Source: Toxorhynchites rutilus septentrionalis (taxonomy: Eukaryota; Arthropoda; Insecta; Diptera; Culicidae). From it: a stretch of 64,000 nucleotides of DNA. The notes under the pieces were generated by a model. That model worked only from the letters and a program-made list of their open reading frames with translations. It ran no database searches and was not told where the DNA came from. Shown piece after piece: positions 32,826 to 44,967 of the stretch (position 1 is the stretch's first letter; each line of letters starts with the position of its first letter). The DNA is taken from contig NC_073746.1 in NCBI RefSeq assembly GCF_029784135.1, positions 244,190,307-244,254,306 of the forward strand, read 5' to 3'. Both the position numbers and the translations under genes were made by a program.

Positions 32826-33432
32826 GCCACTTTATCATAGATCAAACGAGAAAGGAAGTTATACTCCTACAATGGAGGTAAACCGTCTCTGGAATTGATG
32901 GCTAGAGCAATCGCGTCCGCATATTTTTTCCAGTCAATGTGTCTTGTGAGGTCATATGCCATGTTTATAGATTCAGAAGTATTCGACCCAGTGGTGATGG
33001 GAATTTTGATTGGCAAGTGATCACTACCGTTGGGATCCTGAAATACATTCCACTTGCAATCTAACAATCGTGAATTCGAGCAAAGCGAGAGGTCAAGAGC
33101 ACTTGGGTTAGCAAGAGGTTTAGGTACACGTGTTGTTTCCCCAGTGTTCAAAACGGTCATATTGAAGCTGTTACAAAGGTCAACGTATCAACAATGAACG
33201 ATTGTCGTCGTACGGTTCCCCCTAGGCAGTTCCATGAGAATTGCAGTCTCCCAAGATCAATCGTGGCTCAGGAAGGAGTGAGCACATGTCATAAAAGTTG
33301 CTTGCGGCCAACTGCAGCTTTCGGAGGCCAATACAAGCTGACAATACAGAGGGCTTTGCCTCTGATGTTTGCAAAACAAGCAAATGTGATCTCTTTGCGA
33401 TCGAGTATCGCGTATACGTACCCTGTTGCAAC
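32826..33432 (-). pseudogene. I-type LINE endonuclease, second half, antisense
   Basis: Minus-strand frames read PEPRLILGDCNSHGTA, then VLNTGETTRVPKPLAN and DPNGSDHLPIKIPI, then HIDWKKYADAI. These equal the endonuclease C-terminal half of the complete LINE. The fragment is continuous with 38617-39010 once the younger LINE between them is removed. Confidence 0.82.
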
Positions 33433-33466
33433 GTTGAAATAGACGGTGTAATAAAAGAAAAAGGGT

Positions 33467-34420
33467 TTGACTCGAAAAGAGATACTCGATGGTGTCGGTC
33501 GCTTCAAGAACTCTTCACTTAAAAGTGTGAAGATTCTTGCATGCGATCGACTGAAATCTGTGTCACTTAAAAATGACAAAAGAGTTCTCAATCGGACAAA
33601 CTCTTTTCGTGTGACATTTGAGGGTTCCGCCCTTCCAAACTACGTTGCAATAGGTGCACTTCGTTTACCTGTTCGGTTGTTTGTACCCCGGGTAATGAAA
33701 TGCAACAAATGTATGCAACTCGGTCACACGGCCGCCTATTGTTGCAACAAAAAACGTTGCGCAGATTGTGGAGAGAGCCATGATGAGAATCCTTGCCCGA
33801 AAGAGCGCAAGTGTCTTCATTGCGGCGGGACTCCTCATGATCTTACTCAATGCCCGGTGTACATACAACGAGGGGAAAAAATCAAGCGTTCCTTAAAAGA
33901 ACGTTCCAAGCGGACTTATGCAGAAATGCTTAAGAGTCCCGTTCCAACGACTCAGGACAATCCCTACTCCATTCTGGAGAACGACGAGCCTGTTGCTGAC
34001 GCTCCCAATGCAGGAAGTTCCGGTACATCGCAGGGTGCCATCAGGAAAAGAAAAATTACTTCTTTTCCATCACTCCCCAGAAAGAAAACCGAAACTTCCC
34101 AAGTTGGAATGAAAACTCGAATCGAACGTGCTGAGAATAGACCGAAGCAAGTACCTCCTGGTTTAAGCGGTTCTTCTACGCACCAGGGGTCCTCAGCACT
34201 TCCCGGAGCAGCACCCAACACGTCTGCTTCTTTTTCGCGGTCGAGGCAACAGCCACAATCTGGCTTGCTTGCGCTTTCTGACCTGGTGGACAACATTTTA
34301 AATGTATTAAATATAAACGACCCTCTTACAAGCATAGTATTATGTTTGCTTCCGATTGTGAGAACATTTTTGAAAGAAAAATGTGGTTTTTTGGCAGCGT
34401 TCATTTCCCTCGATGCCTGA
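33467..34420 (+). CDS. LINE ORF1, zinc-knuckle nucleic-acid-binding protein (N-terminus missing)
   Basis: About 317 codons remain, reading from the truncated 5' end; the apparent TTG start is not the true one and a frame change occurs near 33465. Residues about 80-130 contain three zinc knuckles: CNKCMQLGHTAAYC, CADCGESHDENPC and CLHCGGTPHDLTQC. A Ser/Pro-rich tail with basic patches follows (AIRKRKITSFPSLPRKK). Such proteins coat LINE RNA and form the ribonucleoprotein needed for insertion. Its TGA (34418-34420) overlaps the ORF2 start. Confidence 0.82.
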   Translation: MTRKEILDGVGRFKNSSLKSVKILACDRLKSVSLKNDKRVLNRTNSFRVTFEGSALPNYVAIGALRLPVRLFVPRVMKCNKCMQLGHTAAYCCNKKRCADCGESHDENPCPKERKCLHCGGTPHDLTQCPVYIQRGEKIKRSLKERSKRTYAEMLKSPVPTTQDNPYSILENDEPVADAPNAGSSGTSQGAIRKRKITSFPSLPRKKTETSQVGMKTRIERAENRPKQVPPGLSGSSTHQGSSALPGAAPNTSASFSRSRQQPQSGLLALSDLVDNILNVLNINDPLTSIVLCLLPIVRTFLKEKCGFLAAFISLDA

Positions 34421-37400
34421 TTCAGTGCAAGAGGTCAAGGATTTGACCACTGTAATACAGTGGAATTGCAGAAGCATCATTCCTAAACTAGATCAGTTTA
34501 AATTTTTATTTCACAGCTCTAACTGTGATGTATTTTCTCTCTGTGAAACATGGCTTTCTTCAGCCAATGAGCTGAATTTCCACGATTTCAACATTATTTG
34601 CCTCGATCGAAATGACTCGTTTGGTGGCGTTCTATTGGGGATTAAAAAATGTCACTCCTTCTATAGAGTCACTCTCCCACCGATGACAGGCATTGAAGTT
34701 GTTGCTTGCCAGACACAAATCAATGGCAAAGACCTCTGCATTGCTTCGATATATATCCCTCCCAGAACTACGGTAGGCCGCCATCAGTTCTTTGATACTA
34801 TCGAGGCAATGCCGGAGCCGCGGTTAATCTTAGGTGATTTCAACTCCCATGGAACAGCATGGAGATCACTCTACGATGACAACCGTGCCACTTTGATTTA
34901 TGATCTGTGCGACAACTTCAAATTGACAGTTTTGAATACTGGGGAAGCAACCAGAATAGCCAATCCTCCTGCACGGGCAAGCATGCTAGACATATCTCTA
35001 TGCTCTTCTTCGTTATCCCTGGATTGCATGTGGAAGGTAATCCAAGATCCCCACGGTAGTGATCACCTACCAATAATTTTATCGATCGCTAATGAATCAA
35101 GCTCTCGTGAGTCAGTCAATATTTCGCATGACCTCACGAAGAATATTGACTGGAGAACATTTGCGGAAATAATATCTGAATCAACTGTTTCAATGCATGA
35201 ACTTCCTCCACTCGAAGAGTATAACTTTATATCGAGTTTGTTTTACGAAAGCGCACTTCAAGCTCAAAAGAAACGTGTACCGGCTACCACTTTCCGACGT
35301 CGTCCTCCATCACTTTGGTGGGACAAGGAATGTTCAAAGGTCTACCTTGAAAAATCATCCGCTTTCAAAAAATTCAGGAAAACTGGATTAGTGGAATGGT
35401 TTCTGAAGTACCAAGCTCTAGAAGCCGAACTAAAAGGTTTGATTAAAGCAAAAAAGCGTGGATATTGGCGGAAGCTCGTCAATGGTTTGTCAAGGGAGAC
35501 CGCTATGAGCACTCTTTGGAATACGGCTAGGAAAATGCGTGGCTGGAACCATACAAACGAAAGTGAGGAATACTCTGACCGTTGGATTTTTAACTTTGCA
35601 AGGAAGGTTTGCCTCGACACTGTTCCTGCACAAAACGTCGTACGCGACATTCCACTTCAAAGCGATTATGAGAATTTTTCGATGGTGGAATTCTCAATTG
35701 CCCTTCTCTCATGTAACAATTCAGCTCCGGGGTCGGACAAGATTAAATTCAACTTGTTGAAGAATCTTCCCGACTTGGCAAAACAGCGTTTGCTGAACTT
35801 GTTCAACAAGTTTCTGGAGCTGAATATTGTCCCGCATGACTGGAGACAAGTGAGAGTGATAGCCATACGGAAACCCAACAAGCCGGCTTGCGATCACAAC
35901 TCGTATAGGCCGATTGCAATGTTATCCTGTATTCGTAAATTGTTAGAGAAAATGATTCTACTTCGTTTGGACAAGTGGGTCGAAACGAACAATTTGCTGT
36001 CAAATACGCAGTTTGGCTTCCGCCGAGGTAAAGGCACAAATTATTGTCTCGCGCTGCTATCTTCTGAAATGCAAATCGCATTTGCTCGCAAAGAACAAAT
36101 GGCTTCCGTTTTTCTCGATATCAAAGGGGCATTTTCAGTTTCCATGGAAATTCTCTCAGAGAAGCTTCATAATCGTGGACTTTCACCAATTCTTAACAAT
36201 TTCCTGTACAATTTACTGTCAGAAAAACACATGATTTTCTCTCATGGCAGCTCGAAATCTTCTCGTTAGTTTTATGGGCCTACCACAAGGCTCCTGCCTA
36301 AGCCCCCTCTTGTACAGTTTTTACGTCAATGATATGGATGATTGTCTAACTAGAGACTGCACGCTGAGACAACTTGCAGACGATGGAGTTATTTCCATCA
36401 CGGGTACTAATCCCGTCGCTCTGCAAAAGTCGTTGCAAGATACCCTGAACAATCTGTTCACGTGGGCCCTCAAGCTGGGTATCGAATTCTCTACGGTGAA
36501 AACTGAAATGGTCGTTTTTTATAGGAAGTACGAACCCGCCTAATTCCAGCTTCACCTATCCGGCAAAACGATCCTACACTCTATGTTTTTCAAATACCTG
36601 GGTGTATATTTTAATTCTAAGTGTACCTGGGGAAGACACATTGCGTATTTAAAACAGAAATGCCAGCAAAGAATCAATTTTCTCCAAACAATTACCGGAA
36701 CATGGTGGGGTGCCCATCCAGGAGACCTCATTCAGTTGTTCAAAACAACGATATTATCAGTGTTAGAATATGGCAGTTTTTGCTTCCGATCAGCTGCCAG
36801 GATTCATATTCTCAAGTTGGAGAGAATACAATATCGTTGCTTGCGTATAGCCATGGGGTGTTTGCATTCGACACATACGAAGAGTCTCGAAGTTTTGGCA
36901 GGAGTACCCCCGCTTACTCTTCGGTTCACAGAATTATCCTACAGATTTCTCATCCGTTGCAAGATCATGAATCCATTGGTGATTGATAACTTCGAAAATC
37001 TACTCCAACTGACTCCTCAGTCAAGTTTTATGTCTTTATACCATGAGTACCTTACCCACGACGTGCACCCTTCACCAGGCATCTCCAACCAAGTTTGCTT
37101 CCCATACTTCTGCAATTCCTCTGTCATTTTTGATCTGTCCATGCGACAAAAAACCCATGGAATCCCAGATCACCTACGCTCCGATTCTATTCCGCCGATA
37201 TTTTCGGCAGAATATGGGAAAGTTAGATCTGATAAAATGTTCTTTACTGACGGTTCATTCATAAACGGGTCCACTGGCTTCGGCATCTTCAATGAAAATT
37301 CCAGTGCCTCTTTCAAACTCAAAGATCCTTGTTCCGTGTATGTCGCTGAACTGGGTGCGATATATTACGCATTAGGGACCATTGAAACACTGCCCATCGA

Positions 37401-38088
37401 CCACTATTTTATTTTTTCAGACAGTCTCAGCTCAATAGAGGCAATCCGCTCAATGAAAGTTGATAAACGCTCATCTTATTTCCTAACAAGAATAAGACAA
37501 CTATTGAGTGTTTTGGTCGAAAAATTATTCAAGATTACCTTAGCATGGGTTCCCTCTCATTGCTCGATTCCGGGGAATGAGAAAGCGGACTCGCTAGCTA
37601 AGGTGGGCACTTTTGAAGGCACACTTTTTGAAAGGCAAATTGCTTATAATGAATTTTTCCACATTCCTCGTCAGTATACGCTCGTAAGTTGGCAGCGCAT
37701 GTGGAGTGGTGATGAGTTCGGTCGTTGGTTACACACGATTATCCCTAAGGTCTCGACGAGTGCATGGTTCAAGGGATTGAATGTAGGTCGTGATTTCATT
37801 CGCGTGATATCTCGGCTTATGTCCAATCACTACAACCTAAACGCGCATCTCTATCGCATTGGGCTCGCAGCAAACAATCTTTGTGATTGTGGCGATGGCT
37901 ACCACAACATCGAGCATGTTGTCTGGTCGTGTATCCGGTTCCATGCTGCTCGCTCTCAGCTCTCTAGAGCACTGAGAGCACAAGGCAGACAATCGGATAT
38001 CCCCGTCCGGGATATCTTAGGTAGCCGTGATCCTGATCTTCTGCTTCATCTATACCTGTTCCTCAGAAACGGCGATGTCAACGTTTAA
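34413..38088 (+). pseudogene. LINE ORF2: endonuclease, reverse transcriptase, RNase H
   Basis: Starts at ATG 34413, overlapping ORF1 by eight bases. The APE endonuclease spans residues about 15-240 (IQWNCRS, CETWLS, LILGDFNSHG, GSDHLPI). The RT follows, with the first Asp in VFLDIKGAFS, GLPQGSCLSPLLY and active-site LADDGVIS. RNase H is near 37235-37600 with acidic residues in FFTDGS, AELGAIYYAL and FSDSLSS, and PSHCSIPGNEKADSLA. A CDCGDGYHNIEHVVW zinc-like motif is near the end. Reading changes frame near 36250 and a TAA interrupts at 36541-36543; all catalytic residues are otherwise present, so decay is recent. Confidence 0.88.
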
Positions 38089-38611
38089 TGATGTTTCCTT
38101 CGTTGTGTCCCTGTTTCATATCCCTCCTATCCGATCTATAAACTTTTACTTAGTCGCGGCAATACATACACACACTCTTTACAGATACACGGGCCAAAGG
38201 TTGTGCAGTCCACTGATGATTCAACAAGAGCCAAAGGTTGTACCGCTCATGACAACTCTACACGAGCTGATGATCGCGCCGGTTAGTGATCATTCTATCC
38301 TGGATTCCTCGAGTCGAGAAAGACGCACCTCGCTAGATATGGGGTACAGACTAGAGGGGCGTTGCTGATTAATGGTCAGCTGCATCCCAATAGGAAGTAT
38401 CCCGTGTCGGGCACACGTACAGAGCATCGAAGACTGCGACATACCAATTATGAGAACACTTGTAATACTAACCTCGAGTCAACCGCGAGTAATCGGTTAC
38501 ATATTACTAACATAGTTGTAAGCAAACATTGTCAAAATAGTGAACTCCCGGCCCCGTTAGGCTGACGCCATATGAGCCTTAATAAAAATTTATATTTTGG
38601 ATAAAAAAAAA
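38089..38611 (+). other. 3' UTR and A-rich tail of the I-type LINE
   Basis: Non-coding sequence after the ORF2 stop, ending AATAAAAATTTATATTTTGG and a nine-A tail before the GCAAC duplication. Confidence 0.75.
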
Positions 38612-38616
38612 GCAAC

Positions 38617-39010
38617 GGCTTCAATCCCTCCAATAGGTGGAAGGTCAATTCGAAAAAATGAGTGGCACTTATTGATCCCCAATAGCACCCCTCCGTATCG
38701 GTCATCACGTCCCAAGCGTATAATATTAAAATGGTTGGAAGAGAGATCATCTCGCGAAGAAAGCCGAGTTTCGGACAGAGCAAAAACATCGCAATTGAAG
38801 TTATGAATTAACAATTTTAATGCATCTTATTTAGGGATATGACTACGACAATTCCACTGTAAAACAGTGTTATTTAAATCAGACATCAAGAGAGATGATC
38901 ACTGCAAGAAGGGGCCATGTTTGCATCAATTGCTGCAAAATTGTCTCTAATACTGGAAGCATTGCGGTGACAATGATTCTGATGGAGTCGGAAACATTAA
39001 AACACGTGAA
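38617..39010 (-). pseudogene. I-type LINE, ORF1 end and endonuclease start, antisense
   Basis: Minus-strand frames give an ORF1-like C-terminus (LPVLETILQQLMQTWPLL), then VLQWNCRSHIPK and NCDVFALSETRLSS with GGVLLGINKCHSFFRIDLPP. This is the 5' part of the older copy disrupted by the younger sense-strand LINE. An internal stop is present after HIPK. Confidence 0.8.
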
Positions 39011-40281
39011 GAAGGTACAATTTTTTGGCAATTCGAAATTTCGGAGTTTTTAAATGAAGTTTTGAGGCACAGTACTGCTTTCAAATGCGTTCGTAGGTGT
39101 TTTTTACATTTATGATTTTTATTATAATGTATCGAGGATTGAACACACTATTTTTTCTGATTTGCACCGTCTGTATTTGTTATTTTCATGATATCGATGA
39201 TATTATTCTATTTGTAGAATTATCTAATTTCGAATAAATTCGATGATAATTCGTTGAATTTTCGATGGCAATTTTATTTGACCATATGTCGTGGTGCATC
39301 ATAGTTAGATGAACTTTGAGTTTTTTTTCCATGATTTTTTTTTCAAGCTATTGAGAATGGCGCGGAAAAGAAAAACTACGTTTTTAACCATAGCTCTTCT
39401 AATGAATCATACAGGAATTTAAAAAAAAAATCTAACTTTCTAATTTGGTACCCTATACAATATTTTCCATAGCGCTAGTGAGAATGTTTGGGGCTCTTTT
39501 CACAAATACAATACAATCATAGATTTTGGAATAATTTAAATAAAATGAAATGGAAAAAAAAATATTAAAACATTTTCAGATATTTTCGTAACGCGCAGTT
39601 CTCGAAATATTCTGAAAAAAAATCATGAATATAAAAAAAAACACATATGAACATATTTGAATATAAATTAAAACAATACTAGGTTTCAAAATTCTAAAAA
39701 AAAATCAAAATATAGGAATATATTTTCATTGCACCACGCAACACACAATTCTGAAAAAATAATGCATATCTATAAAAAGTGTAGGAACATACTTAAATAT
39801 GAATAAGAGCAGTACTGAATGTCTAAATCCCCAAAAAAAAATTAAATATTTCAAGATTTTTTAGTACTAAAATTTTTGATGAAAAATATTTTTGATAACA
39901 TTTTGTAATGCACTTTCAGTATTTTTTCAAATTTTTATCTCAAAGCTATTGAGGCTGGGGTGCTAAGAATTGAAAAGTACGTTTTTCACCATAGATCCTA
40001 TGGTGAAGCACATAGGGGTTCAAAAAATATTCATAATTTCTTATACAATATTTGCCATAGAGCTTTAGTTTGATTTGGCTTGGGGGCACTTTTTTACTTC
40101 CTTACCCAGCCAAGCCCTCGCTAGACTAGAATATCCTATTTATTGTGCTTTTTGATTACCTAGAGATAAAATTTCATCGGCCCGCATATTTGAATTTTTT
40201 TCTTCAAATTTACTACAAAATTCGAGGTCGACATAGCTCAAAAAAAATCGTGCCCAGCTAAAGTGAGGAAGTTTTGCGCTA
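39011..40281 (+). repeat. AT-rich region with diverged tandem duplication
   Basis: Sequence near 39345-39480 (AAGCTATTGAG, CTACGTTTTT, CAATATTTTCCATAG) recurs at 39950-40070. Within it, two units of about 160 bp (about 39590 and 39740) share CAATTCTGAAAAAA-like words. No ORF is supported. Confidence 0.5.
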
Positions 40282-40295
40282 CTATTAGCAGATTT

Positions 40296-40708
40296 TTTTT
40301 TCCAAAAACGTTTATTAATCAGACTAAATTACTTATTATCTAAAGTTTACAGAGTCAAACTTTACCTTAAAGTTTAAATTATTTTCTATATAATTAAAAC
40401 TAACAATTTAGTAATAACGTAATCTAACACTAGATTAGGGTTTAGGACTAGGATGGAACGAGTGAGGTAGTTTGATGAGGTGGGAAGGAATCAAACAGAG
40501 ATATTACTTCTTTTGACAAATGGGTAAAGAGAAAGCATAAGTTTGAGGTTGCGACTAGCTAAGATGTCTCGAATCGGTAAGTCAGATTGCCTTCCTAGTG
40601 CCCTGAGTGAATCCGATAGATGAGCCCTGGCAGAATGAAAGTTTATACAGGACCAGACCACATGGTCGATGTCATGATAACCATCACCATAAACGCAAAT
40701 ATTACTAT
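40296..40708 (-). mobile_element. 5'-truncated I-type LINE insertion
   Basis: Flanked by a perfect 14-bp duplication CTATTAGCAGATTT at 40282-40295 and 40709-40722. The minus strand encodes only the last ~70 residues of ORF2 (GDGYHDIDHVVWSC, ALGRQSDLPIRDILASR) plus a 3' UTR and short A tail. It is a classic target-primed, truncated insertion of the 33433 family. Confidence 0.93.
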
Positions 40709-40722
40709 CTATTAGCAGATTT

Positions 40723-41718
40723 GTTGCTAATTGTACCGTTTCGCGAATCTCGGGAAAACTAGTTCACAAAAAACACATAACAGACAAACAACAACTGCAA
40801 TGATGTCTGGAATTCCTTGCTTGACAGCGAATCGCTGCCTCAATCATATTATGTCAGCGTGTGGGAGTGGGATTGCGCCAAAGAACAACAATGCCGACTG
40901 CGCGATCCCTTTTCGTAAGTTCTACCATCTCCCCCGATTAGTTGCAACTTCGCGAAGCCCGACGACTGCTGGCGGTTTATTTGAATTTTTGCCTTTTCCA
41001 TTTTTAGCGTTGAAAGCGAAATCTCGATTCGCTGCGACTCGTCGTGACGCCAGAATCATTTATGTATAAGTGTGTAGTGTAGTTGCCTGGGGATGCGAGA
41101 TGAATAAAAACATGAGACTCGTGGGGCTCTCTGCTGTGGCGCGCGAACTTGGATGCTTAACGTTCCATTTTCGATAACCATAATGCAGCTAATGATGATG
41201 GAAGTGCATCATATGGTTCTTTTTCCAACTGTTTCGTGCTTTAATTCTCTACAATTGTGTCCGCAATTGATACAGTTCCGTTCGATAACAGGAAACTTTC
41301 GTTTCGTTGGCAAGTCAAATTAAAAGTGTTATTGGAAGCAATATTACGGAACAATATGACCTGTAAAATTTCGAATCATTTCTCTCATTTTACTTGTGAT
41401 TTACGGAACAATATCTTCCAGTTTGAGCGTGGCGGCCTTCCCGGCACGTGATTTTTTTCTCTCTCTCCAAGCACAAACTGCACGACCAAAGATCTTTGAA
41501 CTTTGGAATGACACACTTGAGGTAACCTTAAAAAAAGGCCATGGTTTAAAGCGGAGCCGGAGAAACTCAGAAATCCAATTTATAAAACAACTGAATGCGA
41601 GTGGTGGTGTTCGTTATTTCTTCGTTTTGCCGCATCAGATGAGACAAAAAGTGGCACAGATGTGTGTGTATATTTTAATATTCAACAGCTCGACAACCAT
41701 CAACAGAAGTATGATGGG
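40723..41718. other. no gene recognised
   Basis: A plus-strand ATGCCGACTGCGCGATCC followed by a good donor GTAAGT at 40915 was noted but is unsupported by any product. Otherwise nothing stands out. Confidence 0.35.
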
Positions 41719-41809
41719 GGATGCTGGTCCCTATGAGGTCATCGTAAACAATGCTGAGACGGAAGCTACGATCCACTGTCAACGATTGAATTTTACCAAA
41801 AATGAGTAG
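41719..41809 (+). other. possible immunoglobulin-domain-like coding fragment
   Basis: The open frame ends DAGPYEVIVNNAETEATIHC before a short tail and stop. The D-A-G-x-Y-x-x-x-x-x-N pattern is the F-strand signature of I-set immunoglobulin domains in muscle and adhesion proteins. Only this strand is recognisable, so chance resemblance is quite possible. Confidence 0.2.
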
Positions 41810-41823
41810 AATTGTTACATGGT

Positions 41824-41931
41824 GGGTCTGATCACGAACGTCACTTCACGGTGAGAACGAAATGAAGTGCATATAACCTTGCATGCAAATCATTCAGTTT
41901 TCACCGTGAAGAGACGTTCGTGATCGGGCCC
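41824..41931. mobile_element. 108-bp palindromic MITE
   Basis: Inverted ends GGGTCTGATCACGAACGTC and GGGCCCGATCACGAACGTC continue into CTTCACGGTGA. The target duplication is not clear. Confidence 0.7.
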
Positions 41932-43264
41932 GGTATGTTTTATTCTGTCCCTCAGACAGGACCAAACTAAAACCAAAATAAAAATGCTGCCAATCTCACT
42001 CGAAAAATTCAAACAATTGCACGATTTATGTGATTTCGATCATTGACTAGTATCTGCCAATCGTTTATCGCCTTGCCCCTGTCGTTGGATTTTATAGTCG
42101 CCCCCATAATAAATTGTGCAATAAATTATTCCCCTTTCAGAAGTAATACGAATCGGTCGAAGGCTATCATTTCAATTTATTTCCTCCCCTCATATCGGTT
42201 GCCGGTGTTGTCGTGTTGAAATTTACGTACATGTGAGAGCCATCAACTGATAATTTCGTCGTAGCGTACCATTGCACAGATAAAATTACACCACCTTGCG
42301 CGAACGCTGATATACCACAGCATACATGTACACAATATTCGTTTGTTTATATGCATTAAATTGATCAAAGCCATAATTGGACGAAACAACACAGAACCGA
42401 CAAGTGTTCTATTACACAGAAATCCACGTCTTTGATACCGGGGCATCGCAACACTTTCGAATTTCTTATCGAAAAAGTTGCCTTGGTTCGGGTGTTGACA
42501 GTTGTGTAATCCTTCTTATTGAGGCACGTGACATATCACTCATATTTTAACTCTATACATTCCATTCAGATCTTCCAAAATGTTCATAGCTTCATTAGTT
42601 TCTGCTATGAGCTCATTCCCTCCAAGCTCCGTTTAATTTTTTGAAAACACAAAATAAATACTAGTAGCCAAATCCAAAGAACATGAATCGGGAACGAGTA
42701 ATCGATCCAATTCATGGTCTCTAAAATTTCTTGTAAATTCGGATTTGAAATAGTAGGAAGAATCCAGAACCATTAGTTATTAATGCTGTCTTAGAAGTTA
42801 ACTTCAATAACTTCTGAATGCGGATTCTTTCGTCCACTTCAATTCGGAAGACCATGTATTATGTATCCGTAACAATATCGTTGAAAATAGCTGACCGTTC
42901 TGAATTATGGTGTTCGACTCGACGGGTTCTGGCCATCAAATACTTCAAAACTCTGAGATAACTCATGGAGCCGTTTGGCCGAAAAAGTTCTTTCCTATTG
43001 CACTTGCAATTTGAACACCAAGTGACACTCTTATCGTCGTACCACTGTTTAGTCGAATTTGAACCTGTTCTTCTCCTTCATATTATAGTGGATTTAGACT
43101 TTCGAGTTCACTCGTTTCTAGCCTTGAGAGAGCCAATCTATATAATGTCATTGGAGGGTCCTTGAAATGAATCTACGATTGTGAGTGGACACGCATTACA
43201 TTTGGCTACGATGACCCCACAACCGATTCACTATTTCCGAAGTTATCAAAGCGTCACTGTTCAA
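41932..43264. other. no gene recognised
   Basis: The right part could include the 3' region or LTR of the Bel-Pao remnant, but no LTR boundary was identified. Confidence 0.4.
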
Positions 43265-44150
43265 TTCGCAAGTTGCCCTGCCAATCAAACAAGGTACAAT
43301 AATCTCAAACCAGCGTTTGTTTTCTGGACATAGGATATCTTCGATACGGGTCGCACAAATTTTTCGCTGGGTATTTGAAGAGTTACCACTCGAGTGATCC
43401 CGTCTGCTCCGGGGTGCAGTTCGATAATTCGTCCTGTCGGCCAGTGCACAGGAGGAGTATTCTCATCCTTCATGACCACCAAGCGACCTTTCTCGATGAC
43501 TACAGGTGGAATGCACCACTTCGGTCATGGTTGAAGCATCGAAAGATATTCTTTGTGCCATCGCTGCTACAGATGTTGGAAAGGTTTCTGCGTTCGTTCC
43601 CAGTGTCGAAGTCGATTGTAGGGAATTTTCGAGAGGTCCCTGTCCAGAATTCTTTTCATTGTGGAACCAATCTAAAAGTGTCATCGGTGTGGTCGTCGCT
43701 GAGAGGAACGATTGGACCCCAGTAGTCCACTACTTTGACGGAAAACGGCCGAGCCGCGGTGACCCGTGGCACAGGAAGATAGAACATAAATTGCTCCACT
43801 TGTTTTGGACGAGCTCTATAGCAAGTCGTGCAATTGTGAACCACAGTTTTCGCAAGCCCTTTGGCCCCTGTGATCCAGATGTCTGACTCCGAAAGGCTGT
43901 TGCGATCATTCCAATCTGTCCCCAATATGTATCACGCCATCTGATGCTAGGAATTGATGAAACCATCACAAAGGTGATTTGGCGGACACGGGGTTTCCCT
44001 ACTAAAGCTGAGTCCAGTCGCTGTTGAATCTGTACCGTGGTTGGGTTACAACATAAAATGCAACGAGGAATAACGTTTTCATTAAAAAAATGGACAAAAA
44101 TTTCATGGGTTGTCTGATGGCCTTCACACGCACTGACGAAACTACCCACG
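43265..44150 (-). pseudogene. Bel-Pao LTR retrotransposon pol remnant (integrase region)
   Basis: Minus-strand frames include the integrase zinc-binding and core entry segment (HNCTTCYRARPKQVEQF, RPFSVKVVDYWGPI) near 43700-43850. At 43482-43285 lies the pol C-terminus VVMKDENTPPVHWPTGRI with FVRPVSKI. Sequence between is deleted, with multiple stops and shifts. Such elements integrate cDNA copies via this enzyme; the copy is inactive and no LTRs were found. Confidence 0.75.
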
Positions 44151-44223
44151 CAGCATCAATCATAGTAACCCAAGAGCCAGCAGAAATAAATTTAACAGCT
44201 CTGTCAGTCGAACTCTAACCGTG

Positions 44224-44433
44224 ATGGTGAAAACAGTGAAGCTACTCCGTTCAGAAGTGTGCGCGTTCAAAGAACGGTACCCCGTCGCGTCGAAAACAGA
44301 CATCGTGCGGCATTTTTTGGACGCTGGATACGCCTGTTCCGGCAGCTACACATCTTGACACTATTGGACAACAATCAAAGCATCGAAAGAAAACCCGATT
44401 CCGGACGGCCGACGACCCAGAGCGACAAGCTAA
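44224..44433 (+). pseudogene. mariner-type transposase N-terminal fragment
   Basis: From ATG 44224 the frame gives MVKTVKLLRSEVCAFKERYP, then KTDIVRHFLDAGYACSGSY, a stop, and ASKENPIPDGRRPRA. This looks like the first helix-turn-helix and linker of a Tc1/mariner-superfamily transposase. The catalytic domain is absent. Confidence 0.45.
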
Positions 44434-44691
44434 TATAACTACCTTCCATGGGAAATTTATCAAATTCAATTATCTGTCTTAGTTTTTTTATCACCATCCG
44501 AAAAAAGTCCATTTTTTTAATGCAAACGTTGCGAAGCTCGTTTAGTAGCGGTATTTACGAGAGATATGATGTCCAGTGTTCGATCATAGGCGGTGGAAGC
44601 TCTCGGTCCCATCCTAAAATCTTGTCAGCGCTGTCCTTATATGTCCATAGAGCCTGCATAAACAATTTAGTGGTGGTAACGATCGTCCCCG

Positions 44692-44948
44692 ATGCACCCG
44701 TGGCCGAGTGGTTAGAGTCTCACATTATCATGCCGGGTGTTCGGGTTCGATTCCCGTTCTGGGGATTTTTCGTCCGAGAAATTTCCTTCGACTTGCACTG
44801 TGGTCACGCGTATAACTTGCCCCTCGGAATACATTCAAGGCCTGTTATTTGGCTTAAGAAATCTCAACTGAGTATTAATAAATGATGCTAGTTAATGCAT
44901 ACGTTGAGACGGCAAAAGTTTCACAGGGAACGTTAATGCCATTCAAGT
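44692..44948 (+). mobile_element. tRNA-derived SINE, copy D
   Basis: A box GTGGCCGAGTGGTTAGAG and B box GGGTTCGATTCCC are present. The body matches copies A-C with a seven-base gap after the B box; the triplet tail is lost. No target duplication was seen. Confidence 0.82.
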
Positions 44949-44967
44949 AGATCTGGGAGAGGGCTAC

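Larger units (their letters stand above)
33433..38611 (+). mobile_element. I-type non-LTR retrotransposon, 5'-truncated in ORF1
   Basis: A 5.2-kb LINE with ORF1, ORF2, a 3' UTR of about 510 bases and an A-rich tail ending at 38611. Flanking duplication GCAAC is at 33428-33432 and 38612-38616. It lies antisense within an older copy of the same family. RNase H after RT and zinc knuckles in ORF1 place it in the I/R1/LOA superclade. One frameshift and one stop in ORF2 make it non-autonomous. Confidence 0.9.
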
